Positions 14,301 through 24,115 are shown, counted from the first letter of the stretch. The stretch is 64,000 bases of DNA from Berberis thunbergii (GCA_003290165.1 QNQO01009140.1:1-64000), one strand, 5' to 3'. Notes: a model not told the origin generated them from the letters alone. Program-made: numbers and translations.

Positions 14301-14381
14301 ATATCAGAAAAGCTGGTCGGATATTTGGGTGGAGCTCTCTTTCTTGTTTTTGCAGGAGCCACTTTTCTTGGAGTTTTCTGA
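2304..14381 (+). CDS. CMT1: GDT1-like (UPF0016/TMEM165) chloroplast membrane transporter, 3' part of gene
   Basis: This is the C-terminal part of a UPF0016/GDT1 membrane protein, closest by eye to plant GDT1-like protein 2 (CMT1/BICAT2), an inner-envelope Mn2+/Ca2+ transporter of chloroplasts. Exons read: 2304-2400, 2880-3040, 13367-13432, 14064-14114 and 14211-14381 (TGA at 14379). Exon 1 carries GALALMTVLSVIIGR and VPAQFQT. Exon 2 carries TLPIGEYAAVTLLTFFGLKS and ends EELVKEK. Exon 3 reads VAKRLTNPLEIIWKSFSLVF. Exon 4 has the second family signature, EWGDRS. Exon 5 has two hydrophobic segments and ends FLGVF, as in the family. Most junctions are GT-AG and keep frame. The exception is the donor after 3040, where the base series is AAG then TTAAG, so no GT donor keeps the frame. 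The 5' exons (transit peptide, first EGDKT motif) lie outside the window. Family assignment is confident; whether this copy is functional is open. Confidence 0.85.
3179..3382 (+). repeat. LTR-like direct repeat, upstream copy
   Basis: About 200 bp beginning TGGAAAG, then TTAATTAATTTAGTTTAGTTG, closely matching 13018-13209 in the same orientation. Shared landmarks are CCATTAGAATAATTGGAGAT-type sequence, GGCCTATAGG(T/C)CATTGCTTG and GAATATGAATTGAGTTTT. Two such copies about 9.8 kb apart fit degenerate LTR ends of a retroelement. No tRNA-primer site was found just downstream, so the exact LTR end is not fixed. Confidence 0.6.
3787..4044 (+). mobile_element. 5'-truncated non-LTR retrotransposon (RTE-like LINE tail)
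   Basis: The reading frame gives GHVRRRPSTAP, then RRRGRPLKIWMKTV and LWEDRIAWRTKI, the familiar C-terminal tail of plant LINE reverse transcriptases. The copy ends in GGGCTTTGATGATGATG, a short TGA-repeat tail typical of RTE-clade LINEs. It is bounded by a perfect 16-bp target duplication, AATTAGTAACAACACC, at 3771-3786 and 4045-4060. Only the 3' end was inserted, so there is no RT core. Confidence 0.85.
4061..5323. other. Unassigned intronic sequence between LINE tail and first hAT
   Basis: An open frame at about 4320-4510 (plus) has an acidic stretch, LFDAWREQEEVRADKEYQK, that was not recognised. Bases 4670-4810 are rich in AATCG/GATTC-type motifs resembling the subterminal sequence of hAT MITEs, but no matching termini were found. 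The segment is probably internal sequence of the decayed LTR element. Confidence 0.35.
4925..5085. repeat. Short degenerate tandem repeat (about 45 bp, 3-4 copies)
   Basis: The unit reads roughly CCACACGATCGAA-AAGA-CTCCTCTCGAGTTGTTTCC and recurs with substitutions starting near 4925, 4971, 5011 and 5064. It makes weak frames on both strands, which explains the short ORFs there. Confidence 0.55.
5723..8724 (-). pseudogene. hAT transposase (BED zinc finger, DUF659, hAT dimerisation), frameshifted
   Basis: Three exons can be read: 8724-8697 (ATG start, MASSSTPGP), 7973-6419 and 6338-5723, with GT-AG introns. Exon 2 opens with a BED-type finger (CNYCLKDY then LTRLKHH), continues through a DUF659 region including IVCDGWTDSQRRHLINF and TDNAPVCKAAG, then WTPCVVHTLNLAL. 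Exon 3 carries the C-terminal dimerisation region, with WWVAHGTSAP and a final RAEDLVYVHSNLRLL. Two single-base shifts break the frame: one in the G9 run near 7910 inside the zinc finger, one near 6812 just after RFASSI. Compared with copy 2, each looks like a one-base loss. Full length would have been roughly 700 residues. It would bind and cut the element ends if intact; here it is dead. Confidence 0.88.
8093..8690. repeat. A-rich and GATC-rich tandem repeats in the first intron of hAT copy 1
   Basis: Two kinds of repetition occur. GGAAGCCAGGAAGGAATTGC appears at about 8116 and 8360, and TATCATGCATGCATACTTTC at about 8058 and 8227. From about 8399 to 8685 a unit of 90-100 bp containing ATCGATGAATCGATCGATGA, GGGTCGACTCATAACA and ATCTCAGGAAAA recurs about three times with runs of GATC and A. 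Copy 2 lacks this expansion, which explains much of its shorter length. Confidence 0.7.
8926..9075. promoter_or_regulatory. Subterminal CCGTGTC motif array of hAT copy 1
   Basis: CCGTGTC-type heptamers recur about ten times in 150 bp just inside the right terminus. The inverse motif GGACACGG is clustered at 5345-5385 inside the left terminus. Clustered short motifs of opposite polarity at both ends are what hAT transposases bind in characterised elements; that role here is inferred. Confidence 0.55.
9333..12704 (-). mobile_element. hAT transposon copy 2 (complete ends)
   Basis: It has the same family ends as copy 1: CAAGGATGCACGGACTCGG at the left and an inverted CAAGAATGCACCGACTC at the right. 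Its own 8-bp target duplication is GATAATAC at 9325-9332 and GGTAATAC at 12705-12712, one mismatch. The differing duplications show that the two copies inserted separately, 198 bp apart, in the same orientation. The transposase it encodes on the minus strand is more decayed than that of copy 1. Confidence 0.9.
9605..12299 (-). pseudogene. hAT transposase, decayed second copy
   Basis: The order is as in copy 1: a tiny first exon 12299-12284 (MSSSAG, phase 1), then the BED finger (CNFCQKEYTRSHTRLNDHLL) at about 11690, DUF659 blocks at 11151-10651 (WTPCVLHTLNLALKNI), a segment at 10591-10322, and the C-terminal part ending at a TAG at 9605. Several frameshifts and stops separate these blocks, and part of the first DUF659 block (11200-11500) is out of frame. 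The shared position and phase of the first intron confirm that the 16-nt first exon is real family structure and not chance. Confidence 0.82.
12713..13017 (+). pseudogene. 3' internal end of the decayed retroelement in the intron
   Basis: Just before the second direct repeat, bases about 12979-13018 translate to KLEDEFFNQGRMM. That is the usual C-terminal tail and purine-rich run preceding the 3' LTR in plant retroelements (LEDEFF followed by a G/A-rich tract). The preceding 250 bp are not recognisable. It supports calling the two direct repeats LTRs. Confidence 0.45.
13018..13209 (+). repeat. LTR-like direct repeat, downstream copy
   Basis: This is the partner of 3179-3382, starting TGGAAATATG directly after a purine-rich GGGAAGGATGA. 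The copies differ at many positions, so the element is old. The sequence continues into the last 150 bp of intron before the GDT1 exon at 13367. Confidence 0.6.
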
Positions 14382-14959
14382 TAAATCTTTGTAGCCTACA
14401 TGCGTAAGCAAACTCTTGTTCATTGCCAATAACAATATTCCATGCCACGAGAATGCTACAATCACTTCAAAAAAGAGTTAGCATTGCTGCTAACATATGC
14501 TTCAAAAAGGCTCTCAACATTTTGAAGCCTTTTAACTTACTAGAACTCTATGCTTAAGGATTGAATCACTTAAGATTAGAGTGAGCTGTATATTGTATCG
14601 CGATTAGCTTTATTGGTTATTATTCATTCAGGTATGTAAGACCTTGAAAAAACACGAATTTGTAATTCTTTAGATGTGTCATAGGTATGGAATCTCAGGA
14701 AAATCACATTTTAAGTTTGTAATTTCAGATTGAGCTTTACTTACAACTTTGAGGAATAATAGGCAGTTCCGTTGCCAAAGGTTCGTTTTGCTTCTTATTA
14801 GAGGATGTGTAAGATTGAATATTCAACAAGCATAATAACTTAAACTTAGGATGGTATTAACAATCCATACTGATGATACATGAAAAGATAGGAGCGGAGG
14901 CATTCAATTTTCTATGACGTGGCATGGAAGATCCCCCCAAGATAAGTCAGATGCGAGTG
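14382..14959. other. 3' flank of the GDT1-like gene
   Basis: Presumed 3' UTR and downstream sequence, AT-rich, with no other ORF recognised. No single clear polyadenylation signal stands out. Confidence 0.4.
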
Positions 14960-14967
14960 GTTTTGAT

Positions 14968-15814
14968 TAGGGCTGGGCACTTTAGATCGAAAATCGGATC
15001 GGACAGGAAATCGGACCGATCGGGTCATTTTAATTTTTTTTTTTAATATTCGGTCTTAAAATTGGACCGGACCAAAATTCTAGGTTCGGGCCTCGGTTAC
15101 AGTTTTCCAAAACACTTGGTTATTCGGCCTAGCTCGACCTATTTAAATGGTAAGTCTACCCAATTTCAATAGCATTTTAATAGACCAAGATCAAGTCTGG
15201 CCCAATTTCAATAGCATTTTAATAGCGTCTCCTTCCCATTCCAGATACTTCCATTCCCTTCTGCTTCTAGCCACTTCCATTCTCTTCATTCAGGAAGCAA
15301 ACCAACCAACAAAATCTTCAATAGATGTAAGCAAGCAAACTAAGATTTAAGCAGTGAGTGATTGAAGAATTAGGCTTTGCTGGCTCAAGATCTCTTCACA
15401 AGATGAAAGCAAGCAAACCAACAAACTTCTCTCCATTAAGTTCTGCAGCGATGGAGTTTGTTGTGGTGGTGAGCTTCGTCACGGATGTTCTCCTTGGTAG
15501 GCGGTGGTGGTGCAACTTGCTTTCCATTAGTGGATGTGGAGTTTGTGGCGGCACAATATTTGATGGTGGGGAAACGATGAAGGGATGGTGGTGATGATTT
15601 AGATGGGCGGAGGATTAGGATTTAAACGGGTTGATTGGGGAGTAAGAAAGGAGAAGGAAATGAGAATTGGAAAGAGATTGACCCAGCCCGACCAGAAAAG
15701 TCAGTTATCGAGATCCCGGTCCAGTTTCGGTTCCTGAAATTGAAGTTTTTTGAGACCCAGTCCGGTTCTCGGTTTTGGCATTTCGGGCCGGTTAACCGGA
15801 CCCGCGCAACCTTA
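14968..15814. mobile_element. hAT-type MITE, 847 bp
   Basis: It starts TAGGGCTGGGC and ends with the degenerate inverse of that sequence (reverse complement TAAGGTTGCGC). The flanking 8-mers GTTTTGAT (14960-14967) and GTTTCGAT (15815-15822) match at 7 of 8. Subterminal sequence is rich in CGGACCGG/TCGGTC motifs. The interior has a 24-bp duplication (CCAATTTCAATAGCATTTTA at about 15160 and 15199) and no transposase. Confidence 0.75.
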
Positions 15815-15822
15815 GTTTCGAT

Positions 15823-16300
15823 ATCTTACAAACTTAGAAGAAAGTTACAAGAAAAGTAGGAACTGTACAATCTTTTGGTATTAAAACTCAAAGTTTTCCT
15901 TGAGACCCTACATAATGTTAACCATTAGCAAGCGAAGACATATTTAAAAATGATTCTATGCTAACCTTCTATCAAATCCATGGACGAGACTTTACAAAAG
16001 GACAAAAACATTAGTATTTGATATGGAAAAAAATTAAACATTATTCAGTGAACTTTGAGGGCTTAACTACTGCACCATGTTCTGGTGATTCAGCTACACA
16101 ACTCGAGCAATGAGGCAAGGCTTTTTGTAGACAAACCATTTACCACTATTTAATGAATCATGCAATGCTTTCCCTCTTAGCGTCTGCTCTCCATTATAGG
16201 GCAAATTTTGAGCTTCGCATTTGAAACACTCCATTTGCTTGTCTTGGATGAGTATACTTCGAACCCAATTATCTGCACTTCATTACCACTGGAATGAGGC
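15823..16300. other. Unassigned sequence with an imperfect internal duplication
   Basis: AATGAGGCAA-G-TTTTTG followed by AGACAAACCATTTACCACTA at about 16110 recurs in degenerate form at about 16293-16330. No gene was recognised. Confidence 0.3.
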
Positions 16301-16307
16301 AATGTTT

Positions 16308-16385
16308 TTGCCAGACCATTGTATTAATCACTAAATGACAACACCATTTTCACCAAAGGACACTACCACTTGCTAAAGGACACCG
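16308..16385. repeat. Probable left terminus of the Mutator-like element
   Basis: The stretch ATGACAACACCATTTTCACC, then AGGACACTACCACTTGCTAA and AGGACACCGCC, precedes the PMD gene. A related sequence in inverse orientation occurs at 59400-59520. Shared terminal sequence placed before different cargo suggests MULE terminal inverted repeats. The right-hand partner of this copy was not found. Confidence 0.4.
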
Positions 16386-16679
16386 CCAATATAAACCTTA
16401 ACCATCCCAAATTCAATTTTTCCCTTTTCTCCCACGAAATGGTCTCCTCCCTCTCCCAAAATTTGAATTTTCGCAACCTCATTTTCTTTCTACTTTTTTG
16501 CTATACTATCAGTTTTTTTTCCTTCTATTCTCACTGTGCAATACAAAAGTAGGAGATTTTGGGGTGCGATTTGTGTTGGACTAGGAGGTTGTGTTGGTCT
16601 GCGATTTGGGGTGTGTTGGTGTGCGATTCGTACCAAGAAAGGGCTTTGTAGAAGGAGACGAAGAGGAGAGATGATGAAA

Positions 16680-19335
16680 TGGAGAATAACTTGATTAACC
16701 CGGATGAAGCGATGGCACTCCTATTTCTATCGCAAAGTCAATGTTGTGTGGTTGGTGAGGTTGAGGAAGCGGCGAAGGTGAGAGGGATGATAAGGATAAA
16801 GATGATGAGGGTGAGGGGGATGTGGAGGGTCATGGGGATGATGAGGGTTATGGGGATGCAGATGGTCAAAATGAAGAGGATGATGGAAATGAGGAGGTTC
16901 AAAATCTAGAGGAATTGGTTATTTTTGTTGAACCTGGTTCCGATGAAGATGAAAAACATAACAAAGTTTCTTATCCTAGTGGTCCCAAAGATGGTTCCAT
17001 ATTAGAGGATTATGATGGCCATATTTCTTGTTGCATTTAGCTGATGAGGATGTAATTATAATATTTTTTTAAGTTTTTAAAATATGTCGTACTTATTGTT
17101 TTCATATTATTTGGGCATTTGACTAGTTTTTTTTAATTGCTTGTTGTATTTAGGAACGAGAAAAGTTGAAAATGTCGGCATTAGTATAAAGATTTTATAG
17201 TTTGGAAGTTGAGTAAGTAGCCAAGAGTTGCCAATGGTGTTATGTGTTAGTGGTTAGGGCTGTGTGGGTTTGTCCCCCACGTCCTAGCTTCGAATCCCAC
17301 CTGCGGCATGGTTACTTTCTAATGGGTTTTGACCTATAGGTCGCCCAGTTGTAGGTTATGGGATCCTTAAAAATCCAACTCGCATTCCAAAAAAAATAGC
17401 CAAGAGAAGTAATTTTAATGGTCTATAAGAGTGGTCTACAATCGACCATTGTAAGGATCATGTCGATAAGGTAATCATTTGTATTTTTTATCGAGCATTG
17501 GTAACCTGAGACCAACACATTTCATCTCCCTTTTGGAGAAATGACCATCACCATCGATGACGTCTATCGCATCACTAAGTTACAGATTGTTTGTAAGCCA
17601 TTATGGTGAAAAAATGCCAAATGAAGGCAGGGGAATGTGTGTAACTGTTGGTGAATGGTTTGGTGATTCAAAAGATTGAAGCACAAAAGCATGTCTAGAA
17701 GAATCTTAGTTTCGTGGAGATGAAATTTATTAAAGAGCATTGTTGTGGAAAAGTGAGTAGAATTGATTATTTTAAAAAGAAATACCAAGTTGCTAGGGGT
17801 TACTTGTTTTTTTTTTGGGCATGACTATATTTGCTAATAAGACTGGAACTAAGGTTTGCGCCAAGTATTAGAAGTTGCTGATGAAGATGGATGATGTTGG
17901 GAAGTTTGCATGGGGAGTTGGTACTTTGACATTCTTGTATCATCAACTTGGTTGTGTTAGCAGAGCCAGTACCAAACAAATATATGGGTATTTGCCGCTT
18001 TTGGAGGTACATGTTGACTTTGTTGTTCAGTTAAATATTTTTTAGTGTTTCAGATATTGAATTAATATGTTGATGTGTTTTTATTTATTTTTACTTGTTT
18101 TTAATGTTGGATATACGATCACTTTAGGCTTTGGTGTACGACCTGAGCCTCGTGGAATGATCATCTCCCCACCATGGCTAAGTGTGATTGTCCCTAACTT
18201 AGCAGGGTCGTGACTAAAGAAATCTTGAATCTTAGGGAGCATCTCAATGACATGTCTCCTGAAGAGGTAAAATTTAGTAATTTAAGTTCATATTTCATCT
18301 CAAGTAATTGTTTTCATTTTCATCCATAATTTAATAACTTCATCTTTATACTGTCAGGTCATTTGGGACGCTTATGTGAAATCCAAGCGAAGAAACTGCA
18401 CTTCACAACATTACATGGTTCAAAGGATGCTTGTTATGCCCCGATGTCGAAGAACCCTATCACTCAGATCGAGTGATGAGATAGATGGGAAGGGTACGAG
18501 TCATTCCAAATCCCCCCACATTCAAGCTAAAATAAAGAATAGAGGTTCGATCTAGCCATAACTACTCAGTGAAGCACGAGATATTGTCTTCGTTTGTTGC
18601 AACTTGGCAGAATCATCTCGTGTCAATTGAAAACTAAAGTACACCAAAGAGGCTTCCATGAGATTGCAACAATGACTACTTGGACTAGTTTCATGACATT
18701 AGCCATTCGTCCATCCAACCACCGACGACTAGGACACATCCCTTAAGAAATCAATTGTTCATATCTCGCAATCGAGTAATTGATCTATATTTTAATAAAT
18801 TTGCAAATATTTGAAATACAAATTTAATTGTTTTTACTAAGATCAATGTTTTTTTTTGCAGAATAAGTTGGTCGATGAGGCTCTTGAGTTGGTGGACGCC
18901 TCTATTGAACATGGCGGGAATGTCGATAAGGTTGTGTTGCTCATGATTCAAAAGAAAGTGAGTGACCTACTAAGACAAATGTTAGTGTATGTCACCTTAT
19001 GAGATAATGAGGAAGAGCAACAAAGTGGTCAAAGTGATGGTGCTGCAGGTAGTGGTAAAGGAATGAGTGATGGCGGTGGTGGTGTTGGTGCTCCTGGTGG
19101 TAGAAGAAGGGGTAGTGGTGGTGTTGGTGTTGGTGGTAGAGGTAGGGGAAGGGGTGATGGTGGTGGTAAAGGAAGGGTGGTGGTGGTGATGACATTGAAA
19201 GAGTCCTGGTTGGTGGAGGAATTGTGTATAGAACCAATAAGAGGCATGACAATATCATTCCAACTCAACCTTGGAAAAAGACTAGGAAGACGTGATCTAT
19301 ACAATTTTGATTGTTGTAAACTTTGTAGTCAATGA
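16680..19335 (+). pseudogene. Plant mobile domain (PMD, MAIN-like) gene, decayed
   Basis: An acidic N-terminal part (16822-17040) ends in YPSGPKDGSILEDYDGHIS, the start of the plant mobile domain. Further blocks follow on the same strand in shifting frames: TFHLPFGEMTITIDDVYRIT at about 17519-17578, TIFANKTGTKVCAKY at about 17825-17870, VGKFAWGVGTLTFLYHQLGC at about 17897, REHLNDMSPEEVIWDAYVKS across an intron at 18264-18359, then EEPYHSDRVMRQMGRV near 18450 and DYLDWFHDISHSSIQPP near 18690. The tail (19063-19200) is Gly/Arg-rich. Frameshifts, stops and a SINE insertion make it a pseudogene. PMD proteins are host silencing factors (MAIN/MAIL), and the domain is also widespread as cargo in MULE and Ty3 elements. 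Its position next to a MULE transposase argues for the latter here. Confidence 0.75.
17228..17396 (+). mobile_element. tRNA-derived SINE, 169 bp
   Basis: The head contains an A-box-like TTAGTGGTTAGG and a B-box-like GCTTCGAATCCC about 40 bp later, the body is short, and the tail is A-rich. A perfect 10-bp duplication, TAGCCAAGAG, flanks it at 17218-17227 and 17397-17406. It interrupts the PMD pseudogene. Confidence 0.85.
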
Positions 19336-19695
19336 AATGTAATAATTATATGTTTATGAAATGAATTATGATTTCACAATTATGATTCTCTTCAGTATTT
19401 ATGTATGATTTATATCACCATAATGTTACAAAGTTAGCTTTAATTCAATTAAATTTACTAAATTTTATCAATTAATATGAAAAATTGGACACAAAGTCAA
19501 AATTCAATGAAAGCAAAACTTTCTGATTACAAACCGCTGCAAAAACTACTTTCACAATCACAAAAGCTGCTGCGAAGCATACAATGCCATTCACAGCAAA
19601 TGATGCTTTAATGACCTGACTAGCCATCGCAGCGGCACATGCAACTCAAAAACATACAATCGCAACATATTATGCGAATGAAAACATCAAACTCC
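19336..19695. other. AT-rich spacer downstream of the PMD gene
   Basis: Probable 3' flank of the PMD gene. It contains scattered TCGCAG/CTGCGA words that recur at the edges of the foldback units that follow. No ORF was recognised. Confidence 0.3.
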
Positions 19696-20319
19696 CACGA
19701 GCCTCTGCAAATGGACAGATTCCATAATCTGTCCATTTTTTTGGTTTTTTTTTTGTTTGATTTTTTTCTTTCAATTCATATGGTTTAGATGCACTCTTGG
19801 CATATTTAATTTATTCCAAAATCCAATTTTGACCTTCTCATCATGCATGGTTCCAAATTGGATTTTTCAATAAACAAAATATGCCAAGAGTGTATCTAAA
19901 CCTTAGGAATTGAAAAAAAAAATATCAAAACAAAAAATCTTTAAAATGGACAGAGCCTGGAAACTATACAATCGCAGAGGCACCTGCGAATGTGTAAATC
20001 ACACTTGCATGAGCCTCTGCGAATGAACAAATTCTGGACTCTTTCCATTTTTTTGGTTTTTTTTTGTGTTAATTTTTTTTTCAATTCCTATGGTTTAGAT
20101 ACTTAGCATATTTGATTTATTGCAAAACCCCAATTTTGACTTTTTCGTCGTGCATAGTTCTAAATTGGGGTTTTACAATAAGTCAAATATGCCAAGAATG
20201 TATATAAACCATACGAATTGAAGAAAAAAAAGAATTAAAATAAAAAAAATCTAAAAAACGGTCAGAGATGGAAATTGTCCAATCACAGTGGCACCTACGA
20301 ATATGTAAACCTCATTCGG
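19696..20319. repeat. Two tandem foldback units of about 312 bp
   Basis: Unit A starts at 19696 (CACGAGCCTCTGCAAATG) and unit B at 20008 (CATGAGCCTCTGCGAATG). Inside each, two arms of about 100 nt are near-perfect inverse complements. In A, CTCTTGGCATATTTAATTTA at about 19792 pairs with the sequence around ATATGCCAAGAGTGTATCTA at about 19881, and poly-T tracts pair with poly-A tracts. The RNA would form long hairpins. It lies between the ends of two convergent genes. Confidence 0.85.
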
Positions 20320-21240
20320 AGGCGTGCCATAAAACATACCTGTTCGTCGTTCAAGTTTGACAACGACTTAACATATGGAAAACATGAAGAGTTTTGGTTC
20401 CTATAACACACAAACACAAAACCATAATGGTTCGCCGTCAGCTCTGTCATATCCAACTAGTTTCAGCGTGTAATGCGTACAATTTCTTCTTGAATTTTCA
20501 AAGCATCCTTCACAATCTACACCTCACCATCGTTCCACATTCGAAGACACAAGTTATGGTTAGTTGCTAGCTCCATTAGCAGCTCATTTCTAACTTGCCT
20601 CCAACCACTATTCTAGTCGTAACCTAAGAAGTTGTTTATGCATCTAAATCCACAATGCCCATCAACGAGTGCATTCTAATTGTCTTTAACATAAATCCTG
20701 AAACCACAAAGGAATTTGCTTCATAAACGTAATTTTTCACTTCTTCGCATTTTGTTTTGGCTTTAAAACACTTTCTTGACTTCTAAGCTTCTCATGTTTC
20801 GGCGTACTCATGACTAGATGGGTCTCTTTTCGTGGACTTCTCATGCTTAAACAATATTTTCAATTTAGGTCTCTCGTTGCCTTTTACAGGTTTGGATGGT
20901 TTTTCATGACACTTGAATCAGGGCAACTCAAATACAAAAACTTTCTCTTCAACACCAACTATTATCAAAAGTGGATTCAAAGAACTTTTGCTTAAAAACG
21001 TCAACCACTAGATCTATAATCATATCCGCACTTGCACAAAAAAATGTTTTGCCAAGTCGCATCCAACGCTTGTGTAAGATAATGGAAGTTGTCTTGTATG
21101 AGTGAGATATTGTGTCATTTCAAGAGCACAAGGAAACCTATGAGTGGTTCGAATCACACATCGACACTTGACTGGGTCATTGCCTACATATTCTGCTTCA
21201 GACATACGAGTTTTGATGTAATCAAATTTAAAGCCTTGCG
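20310..21240 (-). pseudogene. MULE transposase C-terminus and OTU-type cysteine protease domain, decayed
   Basis: Reading the minus strand from 21205 gives CRCVIRTTHRFPCALEM and YLTHTRQLPLSY, the zinc-binding tail of FAR1/MULE transposases. After about 350 bp of decayed sequence comes DGHCGFRCINNFLGYD at 20663-20616, the catalytic Asp/Cys block of an OTU cysteine protease, then WRQVRNELLMELATNHNLCL and LTANHYGFVFV. In-frame stops follow the Cys block and recur later. OTU domains fused behind MULE transposases are common in plants. This is the 3' piece of the gene whose 5' piece lies at 26856-27730, beyond the Athila-like insertion; removing that insertion brings the two pieces together in the right order. 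Confidence 0.75.
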
Positions 21241-21245
21241 TTATA

Positions 21246-21481
21246 TGATGGAGTTTTTATTAACCTAAATTAATAAGCTAATAAACCTTACTTGTAATAT
21301 CGCAAGTGCATGACTGTCTAACTAGTAAACAGTGGCAAATACGGGTCGATCCCACGAGGATTGACGAGATAGTCAAATTCTAAGACTTATTTGAACTAAT
21401 TTAGAGTTGAGGTTACAGCAGATGAAAATTAATAAATTAAGAAAATGAAATTGACAACTACAATTAAACTGATAAGATGAT
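21246..21481 (-). repeat. 3' LTR remnant of the Athila-like element
   Basis: About 236 bp that match 25026-25260 closely, with substitutions roughly every ten bases. Homology stops at GATAAGATGAT, where the protease frame begins, so the U3 part of this LTR and the pol region were lost in one deletion. Confidence 0.88.
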
Positions 21482-22619
21482 CAAACTTCATGTAAAAGTC
21501 ACTAGGAGGATATATGTCAAATGGGTCATCATGAGCAGGCGGAAAAGGGAATGGGTTAGAAAGCCTAATAATATCAGCATAAATGTTCAGTTTTGACTCA
21601 CTGAGTGGAAGGAGTTCCACTTTAGGCTTCCATGTGTAACCCGGATCCATAATAGGGGCTGAATCAAGCAAAACATTCACTTCCCTAATGGAATCATCAA
21701 TATTGAAGTCTAAACCGAAGTGAGTCAAACATGCTGCTAAGGGATCATCTAATACAGACTGCAATAAGGAATTCTCCACCGAACTCTCAATCATGTCAAC
21801 TTCACAAACATCCTCGGGCTCGGGAGGTTGTTGACTAACATTAAAAACGTTGAGTTCGACGGTCATGTTGCCAAATGACAATTTCATAATTCCATTCCTG
21901 CAGTTAATAATGGCATTAGATGTAGCAAAAAATGATTGACCCAAAATGACTGGAATGTGACTAGAGGGATTGTGAATAGGTTGTGTATCAAGAACTATAA
22001 AGTCTATAGGGTAATATAATTTTTTAACCTTGATAATCACATCCTCTATAACACCACGGGGGACTCTGGCAGACCGATCTGCCAATTGCAGTGTTACTCT
22101 AATCAGTTTTAACCCACCGAGACCTAATTGCTCATAAATAGAATATGACAATAAATTAACACTCGCCCCTAAATCCAATAATGCCTTATCTATCACATGA
22201 TCACCGATAATACAAGAAATAGTCGGGCAACCAGGATCCCTATACTTAGGCGGGGTTCTGTGTTGAATAATTGAGCTCACTTGCTCGGTGAGGAAGGCTC
22301 TATTTTGCACATGGAGCTTCCGCTTTTGTGTGCAAAGATCCTTCAAAAACTTGGCATAGTTAGGAACTTGCTTGATAACATCGAGTAATGGGATATTTAT
22401 GTGAACTTGTTTAAAATTTCCATTACGTCGTTTACACTTGTTCCTTTCTTTGCCGGAGCTACTGTGAATAAACGGTGCCCTAGGCAAATAAGATGCCTGA
22501 GTGGGGTCAGAGTCAAGAGGCACATCTTTAGAAGATGAGACTTTATCAGCCTCCTTGTCAGATGGAGATGCAACTTGCGTTGACTTAGACGGAGATGCAA
22601 TGGCACTTGAATTAGGCAC
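21429..22619 (-). pseudogene. Retrotransposon aspartic protease region (end of gag-pro ORF)
   Basis: The 396-residue open frame has a Ser/Lys/Asp-rich linker, then IPLLDVIKQVPNYAKFLKDL, QNRAFLTEQVSSIIQ and the protease core ALLDLGASVNLLSYSIYEQL, followed by HIPVILGQSFFATSNAII. DLGA in place of the usual DTGA active site is typical of Athila/Tat proteases. The frame reads on past EVNVLLDSAPIMDPGYTWKP and then runs into the 3' LTR (ISLIVVVNFIFLIY), so its last 20 or so residues are chimeric. The RT that should follow is missing. Confidence 0.85.
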
Positions 22620-22749
22620 TTGTACCCGATTGTCAACCTGTTTTCCATTCCGAAGGGTAGTAATAGATTGGACATCTTCATGGTGTGACTCAGATGTACT
22701 ACCAACTGCGGGGGTTTGGAACAGGTTGACTAGGAAATCTCCCTGGCTC

Positions 22750-24115
22750 TCTCTAAAAAAAGGACTGAGTCATCTTACTCATAGCTATCTCAAGTCTATT
22801 GAGGGTTTGAAATTGGTGTTGAGTCGTGGCTTTCAACTCAGATATATCCTTAGAATGCTGCTCAATTATACTTTCTGAGCGCTACAAAAATCGATTAACC
22901 GTTTCCTCTAAACTTGATTTGTTGGATGGAGGAACTTGGTTATGGTGGGGCCTAACAAGGCTAGGGGCTTGAGGAGCATGGGAGACAACAACTTGTCCCC
23001 CTTGGTGTGGGCCATGGGTTTAGGAGAGACTTGGATGTTTGGCGAACCCTGAATTGTAATAGTTAGGTTGCAGATTATTGCCAGGTCGCTGCATCGCATT
23101 AATAAAGTTGATTTGCTCAACATAGTATGCATGATAATTGTTTTGCAAGTCACAATTAGCTATTGAATGACCAGGACTCGAACATGCAGCACAAATTTCA
23201 GATGAAGCGTTTGCGGGAAGTACAAGTTGACTCAAATTCAAAAGTGCATCTATCTTTTGAGTCATGGTCGTAACAATCGTTTCTAACTTTGAAGCAGAAA
23301 GGGGTTGAACAAATGTATTTCTAACTTCATATAGACCGCCCTTACGCCTATCAGATTCCTTTCTCGAATAATTTCATTGCTGAGAATTTTCAGAAAGCGT
23401 CTCAAAGAATTCCAAAATTTCACTGTCACTCATTTTCATTAATGACACACCACTAGTGGCATCAATCATACGACGGTTTTCAAGGTTTAAACCGTCTTGG
23501 AAGTATTGAACTAGCCGCCACTTCTCGAATCCGTGATGGGGACACCTGACAATGAGCTTATTGAACCTTTCCCAACATTTATAGAAATGTTCGCTATCTT
23601 TTTGTTGAAAATTAGATAAATCTCGCCGGAGAGCATTCGTTTTATGAATGGGGAAGTACTTTGTCAAGAACCTTCTTGACAACGTATCCCATGATGTGAT
23701 GGATCCTGTCTCTAATGAATTTAACCACGATTTTGCCTTATTTTTAAGAGAAAAGTGAAATAACCTAAGACGGACCGAATCATCAGAAAAGTAGTTTTAA
23801 TACTTTAGGGTAGCGTAGATGTCAAGAAATTCTTTGACATGAAGATAAGGGTCATCTTTCTCAAAACCATAAAAAAATGGGCAAGAGATGAATAATAGAT
23901 GGTTTGAGTTCGAAATTGTTTGCATTTGTCTCAGGTAAGACAATGCAAGACGGAGCACTACTAGAATGAGGGGCGAAGTAATCCTTAAATGCCTTCCCCT
24001 CAGCCATCTCAATGGACAAGGGTGATGAACCTAAATAGGTAATGGGGACTTCAAAGAACTGCTCGAATTCTTGTTGGACAAGTCTATTCTTATAATCACG
24101 CACCCAGGTATGCAT
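22750..24115 (-). pseudogene. Retrotransposon Gag (PF03732-type), frameshifted
   Basis: The frame starts at 24115 (MHTWVRDYKNRL), passes FEVPITYLGSSPLSIEMAEG, and shows the Gag core RLRLFHFSLKNKAKSWLNSL, then DTLSRRFLTKYFPIHKTNAL and CPHHGFEKWRLVQYFQDGLN. A zinc-finger-like CAACSSPGHSIANC follows at about 23200. There is a one-base gain in a T run near 23872 and stops near 23797, 23370 and 22990. The gene would have made the capsid protein; it is now dead. Confidence 0.85.

Noticed and set aside
17250..17300. tRNA gene suggested by A and B boxes
   Set aside because: No cloverleaf can be drawn, and the A-rich tail and target duplication show a SINE.
18992..19304. Minus-strand Pro/His-rich ORFs opposite the PMD tail
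   Set aside because: Shadows of the GGTGGTGGT repeat that encodes the Gly-rich tail on the plus strand; no independent evidence.
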